Below, one piece after another: positions 19,025-27,667 of a stretch of DNA of 64,000 nt (positions within the stretch are counted from its first letter, which is position 1; each line of letters begins with the position of its first letter). The notes under the pieces were generated by a model. It was not told the DNA's origin and did no database searches. It saw nothing but the letters and a program-made list of their open reading frames with translations. The stretch is from NCBI RefSeq assembly GCF_004368405.1, contig NZ_SBJH01000004.1, positions 186,001 through 250,000 of the forward strand, in the 5' to 3' direction. Source of the stretch: Olivibacter sp. XZL3 (GTDB taxonomy: Bacteria; Bacteroidota; Bacteroidia; Sphingobacteriales; Sphingobacteriaceae). Position numbers and translations under genes: made by a program.

Positions 19025-21337
19025 ATGAAAACGATCTTATATCCATTTTTCAGTATCGCTTTATCGATACTTTTAAGCCTCCAAGCCCAGGCACAAGCAC
19101 CTCTCCCGCAATTGGGACATGCTTCCACACAACAGGTCATCGATGCCATGACCAACGAAGAAAAAGCACTGATGGTAACTGGCGCGAAACGGCGAGAAGT
19201 AGTTCCTACGCCCTTGCCCGGCTATCCGCAAAAAAATATAGAGGGTGTTGGAGGTTACACCTACCCCTTCGTGCATCTCGGTATCCCTGCTGTTATGTTG
19301 TCCGACGGACCGGCAGGTTTGCGCATTGCACCCCGACGTTATGGAGACACCAGCTATTATTACTGCACGGCATTTCCGGTTGCCAATTTGGTCGCTTCCA
19401 GCTGGGATCCCGACGTTGCAAAGGCGATAGGAGAAGCCATGGGACAAGAAGCATTGGCCTACGGTGTCGATATATTATTGGCACCCGCATTAAACATACA
19501 CCGAAATCCACTGGGTGGCCGTAACTTCGAATATTACTCGGAAGACCCGCTTATATCCGGAACAATGGCTGCCGCTGCAATTAAAGGCATCCAGTCGCAA
19601 GGTGTGGGAACATCGGTAAAACATTTCGCTGCTAATAATCAAGAAACGAACCGACGCACCATTAATACTGTCCTCAGCGAACGCGCTTTACGGGAGATCT
19701 ACTTAAAAGGTTTTGAAATTGCAATAAAAGAAGGGAAACCCTGGACGGTCATGTCGTCTTATAATAAAATCAATGGCTGCTATACTTCGCAAAGCACGGA
19801 GCTATTGGAAGATCTCCTGCGCAAAGAATGGGGATTTGACGGCTTTGTACTGAGCGACTGGTATGGCGGTGATAATGCCGTTGCGCAAATGAAAGCCGGA
19901 AACGACCTGTTGATGCCGGGTTTAGCCGCTTGGTCAAACAGCATTGACAGCGCCTTAGAAAACGGTGCCTTAGCTGCTGAAGAAGTTGACCGCAATATTC
20001 ACCGCATCCTGGATGTAATCCAACTCACACCCACTTTTAAAAATCACCCGGTTACCAATAAACCCGATCTGAAGAAACATGCGGAACTGGCTAGGGAGGC
20101 TGCCGCCGAATCATTGGTATTACTTAAAAACCAAGGCGCTACTTTGCCTCTTGCCAGCAGACAGAAAACGGCGCTATTTGGCAACTATTCTTATAAACTG
20201 ATGGTGGGAGGCACAGGAAGTGGTATGGTTAACAATGCTTATAGCGTCTCCCTGGCACAGGGACTCCAAACAGCGGGTTTCGTAGTGGATGAAGATTTGG
20301 CAAACCAATATTTGAGCTATCTGGAGAAAGGCAAAAGAAAACTCGACAAACGTGACAGCTTAATCACCGCCATGCCAAAACTGGACAGTATTTTAAGCGA
20401 ACTACCAATAAGTACGCAGCAGATACGTAAACAAGCGGCGGCAAGCGATGTGGCGATCATTTCCATCATGCGGGTGTTCGGCGAAGGGGGTGACCGTAGA
20501 CGCAACGATTTTTATCTAACAACTGCAGAACAAGACTTGATCACTCGCGTTTCAACGGCCTTTCACGAAAGAGGAAAAAAGGTGGTAGTCGTACTGAATA
20601 TCGGTGGCGTTATAGAAACCGCTAGTTGGCGAAACGAAGTGGACGCCATTCTTTTGGCTTGGCAGCCGGGACAGGAAGGAGGGCATGCTCTAGCCGATAT
20701 TATTAGTGGTCGGATCAACCCCTCCGGCAAACTTACCACAACTTTCCCCTTACACTACGAAGACGTACCTTCCGCTGCTAACTTCCCGGGCACGCCCATG
20801 GAAAACCCGTCGGAGGTGATATACGAAGAAGGTATCTATGTAGGCTATCGTTATTATGACAGTTATCAAGTGCCAACTGCCTATCCTTTTGGTCATGGTC
20901 TCTCTTACACCCGGTTTGCCTATGATAAACCGAAACTTAGCGCAAAGAGCTTCACTGATACCCTTCAAGTGTCCATCTCTCTTAAAAATAAGGGGACAGT
21001 GGCAGGCCGGGAAGTAGTACAGGTTTACCTTCGGGCACCAGGGAAAAGTATGCACAAACCTACTAAAGAATTGAAAGCCTTTGCCAAAACTAACTTACTG
21101 GCGCCCGGTGAAACACAACAAGTGAATATTCAGCTTGGTCCGTCCGCCCTAGCTTCCTTTGACAGTCAAACAAGCGCCTGGGAAGTTGAAGCAGGACAGT
21201 ATGAGCTGTATTTCGGCAGTTCCAGCCAAGACATTAGGGCAAAAGTGGCATTTAACGTACCGAAAGCTTTTACGGTGCAACGCGTTAAAAAGCTGTTGGC
21301 ACCGCGCACTGAAATAGCCGAATGGACAGGAAAATAA
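19025..21337 (+). CDS. Glycoside hydrolase family 3, exported beta-glycosidase
   Basis: The protein has 770 residues from the ATG at 19025, with a signal peptide ending AQAQA (about 24). A start at 18995 would overlap the esterase gene and delay the signal peptide. The GH3 N-terminal barrel shows SDGPAGLR, SVKHFAANNQE and the nucleophile D278 in VLSDWYGG. The second domain has RVFGEGGDR with E486 as probable acid/base, and a fibronectin III-like domain ends the protein (GREVVQVYLRAPG, LKAFAKTNLLAPGE). Family members release terminal beta-linked glucose, xylose or arabinofuranose; the specificity here is not readable. It closes the plus-strand operon and ends 4 bp from the convergent GntR gene. 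Confidence 0.93.
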   Translation: MKTILYPFFSIALSILLSLQAQAQAPLPQLGHASTQQVIDAMTNEEKALMVTGAKRREVVPTPLPGYPQKNIEGVGGYTYPFVHLGIPAVMLSDGPAGLRIAPRRYGDTSYYYCTAFPVANLVASSWDPDVAKAIGEAMGQEALAYGVDILLAPALNIHRNPLGGRNFEYYSEDPLISGTMAAAAIKGIQSQGVGTSVKHFAANNQETNRRTINTVLSERALREIYLKGFEIAIKEGKPWTVMSSYNKINGCYTSQSTELLEDLLRKEWGFDGFVLSDWYGGDNAVAQMKAGNDLLMPGLAAWSNSIDSALENGALAAEEVDRNIHRILDVIQLTPTFKNHPVTNKPDLKKHAELAREAAAESLVLLKNQGATLPLASRQKTALFGNYSYKLMVGGTGSGMVNNAYSVSLAQGLQTAGFVVDEDLANQYLSYLEKGKRKLDKRDSLITAMPKLDSILSELPISTQQIRKQAAASDVAIISIMRVFGEGGDRRRNDFYLTTAEQDLITRVSTAFHERGKKVVVVLNIGGVIETASWRNEVDAILLAWQPGQEGGHALADIISGRINPSGKLTTTFPLHYEDVPSAANFPGTPMENPSEVIYEEGIYVGYRYYDSYQVPTAYPFGHGLSYTRFAYDKPKLSAKSFTDTLQVSISLKNKGTVAGREVVQVYLRAPGKSMHKPTKELKAFAKTNLLAPGETQQVNIQLGPSALASFDSQTSAWEVEAGQYELYFGSSSQDIRAKVAFNVPKAFTVQRVKKLLAPRTEIAEWTGK

Positions 21338-21341
21338 TGGA

Positions 21342-22097
21342 TTACTTTATTGAAGGCTCGTACTGTGGATGTGCCACCACCGCAAATTTATACTTATCGC
21401 CCCGGTAATAGGACTGCTCGATTTCGATTACCTCTTCTGTGGGTGTTAGTACTACACCGTCTAAAGCAAATACCGCGATCGGTGTATCCACCTCAAAATT
21501 GTTGTGGCTGTCTTTAGGATGCAGAATATCGGCGCTTAAAGTTTGCTTAATATCATTAATTTTTAATTTATAATGATCTTCATATGTTTTAAAATAAGAA
21601 ACGTCCGTAGATAATCGATCGATCTTTGGGCATAGTTGCAGAGAAATATAACGAACCTCGTCTTTTAACACATCATCATCGGCATATCGGAGCAGATGAA
21701 TCTTCAATACAGGTCCTTGAATAATATAATGCTTACCCATAATAGCAGAAGAAACGCCTTCCTTCAGGATCGTTTTCTCCAAAAGCACGTTTCTGGGGGT
21801 GAAGCCCTCTACTTTGAGGCCTTCATTAAAACCTCTACGGGTTGCATCAATAGAACCCAAGGTACGCAAGAGCTGATGACCGGAAGTGCGGTTCAGCACA
21901 AAGGTGCCTTTTCCTTTTATTCTCCGCGCCCACCCTTTGGATTCAATCTCGAGCAGACTTTTACGGGCAGTCGTATTGCTGATTTGATATATTTTGATCA
22001 GCTCATTTTCGGAAGGAACCTTATCACCCGGCAACAGTTCGCCCGATATAATTTTTTCGATAATCTCCTCACTTATGGCGATAAATTTGGGCTTCAT
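21342..22097 (-). CDS. GntR-family (HutC/UTRA) transcriptional regulator
   Basis: The 251-residue protein has a winged helix at 5-70 (IISGELLPGDKVPSENELI, ISNTTARKSLLEIESKGWARR, then KGKGTFV) and a C-terminal UTRA-like effector domain ending IEIEQSYYRGDKYKFAVVA. UTRA domains bind small molecules such as sugar phosphates and release the repressor from DNA. It lies between the GH3 gene (convergent) and the GH140-like gene (divergent), so it probably controls that gene and perhaps the long operon. The divergent promoter at 22178-22207 contains TTTAGTGTAA, loosely like the TTAGTGCGTTAA motif near the MFS gene, but the spacing differs. Confidence 0.88.
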   Translation of the reverse strand: MKPKFIAISEEIIEKIISGELLPGDKVPSENELIKIYQISNTTARKSLLEIESKGWARRIKGKGTFVLNRTSGHQLLRTLGSIDATRRGFNEGLKVEGFTPRNVLLEKTILKEGVSSAIMGKHYIIQGPVLKIHLLRYADDDVLKDEVRYISLQLCPKIDRLSTDVSYFKTYEDHYKLKINDIKQTLSADILHPKDSHNNFEVDTPIAVFALDGVVLTPTEEVIEIEQSYYRGDKYKFAVVAHPQYEPSIK

Positions 22098-22177
22098 TGA
22101 TCAAATACCGATTCTTAAACATCTATTAATTATGCGAATATAGACATTTTCATATAAAACGTTACAGCTAGCGCAAC

Positions 22178-22207
22178 TTGCAGGCTGATTGAATTTATTT
22201 ACTTTAG
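22178..22207 (+). promoter_or_regulatory. Promoter for the GH140-like gene
   Basis: TTG at 22178-22180, a 19-bp spacer and TACTTTAG at 22200-22207 fit the Bacteroidota promoter with one mismatch in the -7 box. The likely start of transcription near 22213 leaves a 20-base leader to the ATG at 22233 or 155 bases to the ATG at 22368. Confidence 0.5.
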
Positions 22208-22367
22208 TGTAACCAGATCTAAAAATAACACCATGAACAGTCAATATATAATAAAGGGATTTACGTCATTAACATCCAGCAATCCCTTCACCGTTTTTTC
22301 AACGGAGAAATACGCCGTTGATTTCCCCTTGCTTTACACCGAACGGAAGCGCTTAACAGCGGCCGTC

Positions 22368-23810
22368 ATGCAACAAACCGTAACTTGTACCATACTTTTC
22401 CTATTGCTATTTATCTATCCGAAAAGTGCCTTCAATCAATTGCATGTGAGTCCTGGTACAAACTATATCCAGCAGGCAGACAGTCCTTTTTTATGGCTAG
22501 GCGACACTGCCTGGGAGCTCTTTCATACGTTGAGCATAGAGGATGCCAGCTACTATCTACAAACCCGCGCAGCACAGGGCTTCACGGTTATTCAAGCGGT
22601 CATTTTATCGGAACATGATGGCCTTAAGTCTCCTAACTTTTATGGCGACCTGCCCTTTAAGAACCTGCAACCCGAGCAACCCAATGAACGATACTTTAAA
22701 CATATCGATGAGGTGATTGATCAAGCGGCCCGGTTAGGCCTTCAAGTAGCTTTATTGCCGACATGGGGCGACAAAGTTTTATCCAATCGGCCCGGAGCGG
22801 GGCCCGTGATTTTTACTGAAGCCAACGCTTATCACTATGGCAAGTTTCTCGGTAGGCGCTACCGCAATAAGCCCATCATCTGGATGCTAGGAGGCGATCG
22901 CAACGTAAGCAATCTAGAGGTAAAAGCAATTTGGGATGCAATGGCTAGGGGTTTACAAGCCGGTGACGAAGGAAAACATCCTATAACCTACCATCCTGCG
23001 GGCGAGTCGACCTCCGCCCTTTGGTTTCATAATGCGTCGTGGCTTGCCTTTAACAGCTATCAAAGCGGGCACGCTAAGCGGTTTTTCCCCGTCTATCAAA
23101 TGGCTGCGAAACATTTACTGCTACAACCCCTTAAACCCTTCATTGAGGCAGAACCCGCTTACGAAGGTATCCCGATACGGTTTTGGGAATTTATAGATTG
23201 GAACAACCCGCAGCGAGTTCCCTCAGCTGTTCTGGACGAGAATAAATGTCTTGCCGATACATCGTATTTTAAATATGGCTATTTCACGGATTACGATGTC
23301 CGTGTACAAGCTTACTGGAACTTTCTATCCGGAGCCTGTGGTTATACTTATGGCAACAACGCCATCTGGCAATTTTTTGAGCATAAAGGCTTTTTCCAAA
23401 TCCCCTGCTTAAGTGACTGGAAAACCGCTTTACATAGTCCCGGAGCGAACGGTGTCAAACACCTAAAAAAGCTCTTCCTGGCGCGCAATTTCGCCAAGCT
23501 GACACCTGATCAATCGCTCATCTTTGGATCAGCGGGTAAGGACAGCACCTATATCTGTGGAGCCGTCGCAAATGACCACAGTTTCGCCTTGGTTTACGCC
23601 GCTTTAGGACAAGCCTTTCACGTAGATCTCAACAAAGTCAAGGGGACGGTTCAAGCCTATTGGTACCATCCAAAAAATGGCACAACCCATTTTATTGCTT
23701 CTTATCCTGATCGTGCCATCACCCTTTTTACGCCGCCAACGAATGGCAACGGCAATGATTGGTTATTGGTGTTAGATAGTGAAGAGGCTGATCTGCCGGC
23801 GATCGTATAA
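22368..23810 (+). CDS. GH140-like exported glycosidase (DUF4038 type)
   Basis: From the ATG at 22368 the protein has 480 residues and starts with a signal peptide (FLLLFIYPKSAFNQ). An upstream ATG at 22233 in the same frame adds 45 residues before it and would give a shorter leader from the predicted promoter, so the start is uncertain. The DUF4038 barrel begins FLWLGDTAWELFHTLS (41-56). Catalytic candidates are D177 in WMLGGDRN and E262 in FIEAEPAYEG, in the positions proposed for GH140 apiosidases. A C-terminal DUF-type beta domain ends the protein. GH140 is known from rhamnogalacturonan-II breakdown, but DUF4038 proteins are broader than that, so the sugar is uncertain. The GntR gene is divergent and a terminator follows. 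Confidence 0.8.
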   Translation: MQQTVTCTILFLLLFIYPKSAFNQLHVSPGTNYIQQADSPFLWLGDTAWELFHTLSIEDASYYLQTRAAQGFTVIQAVILSEHDGLKSPNFYGDLPFKNLQPEQPNERYFKHIDEVIDQAARLGLQVALLPTWGDKVLSNRPGAGPVIFTEANAYHYGKFLGRRYRNKPIIWMLGGDRNVSNLEVKAIWDAMARGLQAGDEGKHPITYHPAGESTSALWFHNASWLAFNSYQSGHAKRFFPVYQMAAKHLLLQPLKPFIEAEPAYEGIPIRFWEFIDWNNPQRVPSAVLDENKCLADTSYFKYGYFTDYDVRVQAYWNFLSGACGYTYGNNAIWQFFEHKGFFQIPCLSDWKTALHSPGANGVKHLKKLFLARNFAKLTPDQSLIFGSAGKDSTYICGAVANDHSFALVYAALGQAFHVDLNKVKGTVQAYWYHPKNGTTHFIASYPDRAITLFTPPTNGNGNDWLLVLDSEEADLPAIV

Positions 23811-23829
23811 GATGCTCTACATCGGTTAT

Positions 23830-23866
23830 AATACAGCTATCGACAAAAGCTGTCGGTAGCCGTATT
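23830..23866. terminator. Bidirectional hairpin terminator between GH140-like gene and proC
   Basis: The arms 23830-23845 and 23851-23866 pair over 16 positions with one mismatch and one G-U pair around a 5-base loop. It sits between the two convergent stop codons, and A/T runs flank the stem. Confidence 0.7.
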
Positions 23867-23867
23867 A

Positions 23868-24683
23868 CTATACATGATCAAACTCCCTTCCCAATGCTGC
23901 GGCACGGTGAAAAGCAGCATAGGCGGCTTCTTTGATAAGTTCTTTGACATTATTCTCTTCCATCGAATCCAGTGCAGCCTGAGTTGTCCCGCCTTTAGAA
24001 GCCACCCGTTGTATCCAGTCCTGCGGCGTCAAGTTGTAATTGTTAATAAGCTCAATGGCGCCCGCAAAGGTCTGACCCACCAGCAGTCTGGCATCTTTTG
24101 ATGAAAAGCCCATTTTCTGAGCTGCCTCAATCATCGATTCCATGAAATAAAAAATATAAGCCGGGCCACTGCCGGAAATGCCTGTAGACGCGTCCACCGC
24201 CCGCTCCGACTTGAGTCCAATGGACCGCCCTGTCGTGTTCAACAACATCTCCACAGTCGACAGCTCCAATCGGGACACCCCAGCGGCCGCTGTGAAAGAG
24301 GTCATACCCAGCCCGACCAATGCGGGCAGGTTCGGCATAGCACGTACAACTTTATCTGTACCAAGCCCCATCGCCAGGCTTTCCAGCGTTACGCCCGCCA
24401 TGATGGAAATAAAAACTTGTTCGGTATTTACCAGCGGGCGCATACTTTCCATCAAATCCGCCGCATGTAGCGGCTTTACCGCGAGAAAAACAAGATCCGC
24501 TTTCGGTATACAGGATGCTATATCGTCATAAACTTCAAAGAGTCCTGTTGCAGCCAGCCGCTCCCGCTTATCTTCATTTCTGTCTACAATCATTAAATCC
24601 CCTGCTTTTAGAAAATTAGATTTCGCCATGGCTTCAGCATAAGTGAAGCCCATATTCCCCCCACCAATTACAAGTATCTTCAT
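23868..24683 (-). CDS. proC: Pyrroline-5-carboxylate reductase
   Basis: The enzyme reduces 1-pyrroline-5-carboxylate to proline with NAD(P)H, the last step of proline synthesis, in the cytoplasm. From the ATG at 24683 it has 271 residues, normal for ProC. An upstream Met at 24752 would add 23 residues with no fold. The Rossmann motif VIGGGNMGFTYAEAM opens the protein. MPNLPALVGLGMT and the C-terminal dimer signature SGSGPAYIFYFMESMIEAAQKMG with the KGGTTQAAL helix are intact. It is a single gene between a convergent terminator and a divergent intergenic region of about 400 bp; I see no operon partner. Confidence 0.95.
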   Translation of the reverse strand: MKILVIGGGNMGFTYAEAMAKSNFLKAGDLMIVDRNEDKRERLAATGLFEVYDDIASCIPKADLVFLAVKPLHAADLMESMRPLVNTEQVFISIMAGVTLESLAMGLGTDKVVRAMPNLPALVGLGMTSFTAAAGVSRLELSTVEMLLNTTGRSIGLKSERAVDASTGISGSGPAYIFYFMESMIEAAQKMGFSSKDARLLVGQTFAGAIELINNYNLTPQDWIQRVASKGGTTQAALDSMEENNVKELIKEAAYAAFHRAAALGREFDHV

Positions 24684-25090
24684 GTTTATTCTGTTTACAT
24701 GCCGAGATCCATTTCTCGACAAATAGTACGTCCGATACGCCGCAAGCATCATGCAGCCATGCCAATTTTTGTCAAATTGTACGTCCCCGCCCGATTCTAT
24801 AGGCAGGCTGATCTTTTAATCGAACCTTAAATGGTGCCTATCTCCCCTCAATCCCGTAAATACGTTGCGACTGTAAATTTGGCAGCAGCCAATTCGGAAT
24901 TGACAAGAATGTAAATATGGCAGAATAATTGATTATCGTTCTCGTTTTTTGTATTATAAAAATATAATAAACAATCAAGTTATACTTGAATTCGTTTTTT
25001 TACCCTTTTTTCTTGACATTCCAACGCTATCTTCCTATTTTGTGCCCCCTCAAGACAGTTTCACTTAGCAAAATCAAAAGAATTTATTGC
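24684..25090. other. Divergent intergenic region between proC and the symporter gene
   Basis: About 400 bp without a convincing gene. It holds two short palindromes, CAATTT-N5-AAATTG (24763-24779) and CAATTC-G-GAATTG (24890-24902). A near-identical direct repeat, AAATnGTACGTCC, occurs at 24721-24733 and 24775-24787. TATACTTG at 24981-24988 resembles a -7 box on the plus strand but has no -33 element at the right distance. Their roles are unknown. Confidence 0.4.
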
Positions 25091-26689
25091 ATGAAGTTAT
25101 TCAAAACAGCCTTTTCCTTTTTACTAATTATAAATTCTTCTATCTATTCAGCTTTCGGCCAAAACAAAGGCATCGATAAACAGATCGACGCTTGGTTTAG
25201 CCCTATTGCCGACTGGTGGGAACAAGTCGTTTTTGTAGAAATACCGTTTTCAGACACCGTCTCCATCCCCTTGGTGCTCATTTTACTCATATGCGGCGCC
25301 GCTTTCTTTACCATCTATTTTAGGTTTGTCAATTTGCACCGAATTCCTATCGCATTAAAAGCCGTCCGAGGCGCTTATGACCATTTTGAGGTGGGATCCA
25401 CTGGCGACTCGAAAAAAAAGGAGGATCAAGACGCCGCTGGAGAGCTCACGCATTTCCAAGCACTCACCACGGCGGTCTCGGGCACAGTTGGCTTAGGGAA
25501 TATTGCCGGTGTTGCCGTTGCGATCGCCATTGGTGGTCCGGGCGCCACCTTTTGGATGATCATTTCCGGTCTGTTAGGAATGACCACTAAATTTGTAGAA
25601 TGTACGTTGGGTGTAAAGTATCGGGACGTCGATGCAGCAGGCAGAACCTATGGGGGTCCGATGTACTATTTAACCAAGGGATTGAAAGAAATCGGCGCTG
25701 GCAAATTCGGTAAATTTTTAGCCGTTGTATTTGCCGTGATGGGTGTGGGCGCCTCTTTAGGTGGAGGCAACGCCCTTCAATCCAACCAAGCGATCGCCCA
25801 GCTCACGAATACCTTGGGCGTAGAAGGAGGTTTCGTAAAAACCTTATTCGGAGTGGCACTAGCCCTTATGGTAGGCTTAGTTATTATTGGCGGTATCAAA
25901 CGGATCGGTAAACTGACCGAAAAACTGGTTCCATTGATGGCAGTCGTATACATATTAGGTTGCCTAACAGTTGTCGGTTATCATTACAGCTATATCGGTG
26001 AAGCTTTCGGCCTGATCATCAATCAGGCTTTTAGTCCTGCGGCCGGCCTTGGGGGATTTGTAGGTGTTCTAATTACTGGCTTTCGGAGAGCGTGCTTCTC
26101 GAATGAGGCCGGTATCGGTTCGGCCGCTATTGCGCATTCGGCCGTTCGCACGCGTTATCCCGCTAGCGAAGGCTTGGTCGCCTTGCTCGAACCCTTTATT
26201 GATACCGTTGTTGTTTGTACCCTAACCGCACTCACCATTATCTTTTTCAATAGCAGCGGTGCGTTTACGTATGGACAACAAGATGCCTTGGGAAATGTGA
26301 TTATCGAAGCCACGGGTGAGACCGCAGGCGGCGTAAAACTCACAAGCATGGCCTTCGAAGACGTCATCCCACATTTTTCCATCGTACTGACCGTTGCTAT
26401 TTTTCTATTTGCCTTCTCTACGATGCTATCTTGGTCTTATTATGGCATTCAATCTTGGAAATTTTTATTTGGCCGATCAAAATGGGCAGATCTCAGTTAC
26501 AAAATTCTTTTCTTGGTCTTCATCATAATCGGCGCCGCAGCAACGCTCGACTCCGTTATTAAATTCTCCGACGCAATGATTTTAGCCATGGCCTTTCCCA
26601 ACATGATTGGTTTATTCTTATTGGCGCCTAAGGCAAAACAGGAACTAAAGCGTTACATAAAGGCCATCCAGCAACATGGCGTTCGCTAG
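25091..26689 (+). CDS. Sodium:alanine/glycine symporter (AGCS family)
   Basis: This is a 532-residue inner-membrane transporter from the ATG at 25091. A longer frame from 24986 has a hydrophobic but unlikely extension. The start gives a signal-like first segment (TAFSFLLIINSSIYSAFGQ), then a soluble stretch and about ten membrane helices. AGCS signatures are present: FQALTTAVSGTVGLGNIAGVA split by a short loop, GGPGATFWMIISG, YGGPMYYL, and the late FRRACFSNEAGIGSAAIAHSA. The family imports alanine or glycine with Na+. The N-terminal exported segment is common in Bacteroidota members. It converges with the universal stress gene, 15 bp apart. Confidence 0.92.
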   Translation: MKLFKTAFSFLLIINSSIYSAFGQNKGIDKQIDAWFSPIADWWEQVVFVEIPFSDTVSIPLVLILLICGAAFFTIYFRFVNLHRIPIALKAVRGAYDHFEVGSTGDSKKKEDQDAAGELTHFQALTTAVSGTVGLGNIAGVAVAIAIGGPGATFWMIISGLLGMTTKFVECTLGVKYRDVDAAGRTYGGPMYYLTKGLKEIGAGKFGKFLAVVFAVMGVGASLGGGNALQSNQAIAQLTNTLGVEGGFVKTLFGVALALMVGLVIIGGIKRIGKLTEKLVPLMAVVYILGCLTVVGYHYSYIGEAFGLIINQAFSPAAGLGGFVGVLITGFRRACFSNEAGIGSAAIAHSAVRTRYPASEGLVALLEPFIDTVVVCTLTALTIIFFNSSGAFTYGQQDALGNVIIEATGETAGGVKLTSMAFEDVIPHFSIVLTVAIFLFAFSTMLSWSYYGIQSWKFLFGRSKWADLSYKILFLVFIIIGAAATLDSVIKFSDAMILAMAFPNMIGLFLLAPKAKQELKRYIKAIQQHGVR

Positions 26690-26704
26690 GTGAATACCAG
26701 GCAT

Positions 26705-27508
26705 TTATTTCGCAGGCATCACCAAAATCGGTAGCTGTTTGTAAATCGCTGCCCCTTCGGCAGGTGTAGCGGCAAACAAGTGATCAAAGAAATGATATTT
26801 ACGGTTTGCGATCGCAACAACACCCTGCTGCCCTTCCGCTAATAGCTCGTAGATTAGTGCTTCGGCCTGCTCGTCCTTACCGCTTTTATAAACAGTTATT
26901 GCTGATCCGACGCGGGAATACACCGCATCTGCAAATAAAGCGTCAGTGGCCTCGTCTGCCAAGGGCGGTAAGCCGTCGGCGCTCACATGCAAAATAGACA
27001 ACTTTACCTTTAACCGTTCACTAAAATGAACGAGCTCATTCAAAACCTTTAGGTTGATATACCTTATATCAGTGATATACAGAATGTTTTTTATTCCCTC
27101 AAAGGTAACCCGCTCGGGTATTAATAAAATGGGACAGCTTACTGAATCAACAATTTCCCGGACCTTATTGCCGAATAAAAAACCAGTGGTATTACTCCCT
27201 TCGGTAGCTCCCATCAGAATGAGATCTATATGCTGGTCTTTAACCAAAGCCCGTGTAGCCTCTCCAAAATTACCCTTTTCGACTAAGCTGGTTATGATGG
27301 GCTTGTAATCAAAAGGCGTAATAAGGTATTCGAGCTCATCCCTTAACTTTTCTATATCAAATAAGACTTCCGCATAGTTCGAAGCCTTTTCATCTAGGAT
27401 ATACGACAGCGTTATATTCGATTTCAGCTGTTGTGCTGACCGCAATGCGTATTGCAAAACGTTATCTTTTCTGTTCGATACGTCGACCATCAGTAATATA
27501 TTCTTCAT
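26705..27508 (-). CDS. Tandem universal stress protein (UspA family)
   Basis: The protein has 267 residues with two Usp-like halves. The first (1-145) opens MKNILLMVDVS and carries an ATP-loop-like MGATEGSNTTGFLFG followed by SVSCPILLIPE. The second (about 148-267) is more degenerate: it begins NILYITDIRY and ends LPILVMPAK without the glycine loop. Usp proteins respond to starvation, redox or membrane stress in the cytoplasm. I chose the ATG at 27508; a GTG lies one codon upstream. A TAAATTTG -7 box at 27569-27562 and a TGAT-N4-ATCA palindrome at 27614-27627 lie upstream on this strand. The P-type ATPase gene ends 160 bp upstream in the same direction. Confidence 0.88.
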   Translation of the reverse strand: MKNILLMVDVSNRKDNVLQYALRSAQQLKSNITLSYILDEKASNYAEVLFDIEKLRDELEYLITPFDYKPIITSLVEKGNFGEATRALVKDQHIDLILMGATEGSNTTGFLFGNKVREIVDSVSCPILLIPERVTFEGIKNILYITDIRYINLKVLNELVHFSERLKVKLSILHVSADGLPPLADEATDALFADAVYSRVGSAITVYKSGKDEQAEALIYELLAEGQQGVVAIANRKYHFFDHLFAATPAEGAAIYKQLPILVMPAK

Positions 27509-27561
27509 CACCTATTTATATTTACCTTCTCCGTTGATGCCTACCATTAAGCTTGACAAAC

Positions 27562-27627
27562 CAAATTTACGTACTTTCAAGTTCCTTTTAACTGATTTAG
27601 ATAACCCTTTCTAATGATCGTGATCAT
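27562..27627 (-). promoter_or_regulatory. Candidate Fnr/Crp-type promoter of the universal stress gene
   Basis: ATGATCGTGATCAT at 27614-27627 is a perfect palindrome of the TGAT-N4-ATCA type, close to the Fnr consensus TTGAT-N4-ATCAA. TAAATTTG at 27569-27562 matches the -7 box. The palindrome centre would lie roughly 60-65 bp before the start of transcription, a usual class I activator position. No Crp/Fnr gene adjoins it. Confidence 0.45.
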
Positions 27628-27667
27628 AATTTGTGCGTCACTGCTATTTACCCAGTCACCGGCCCTA

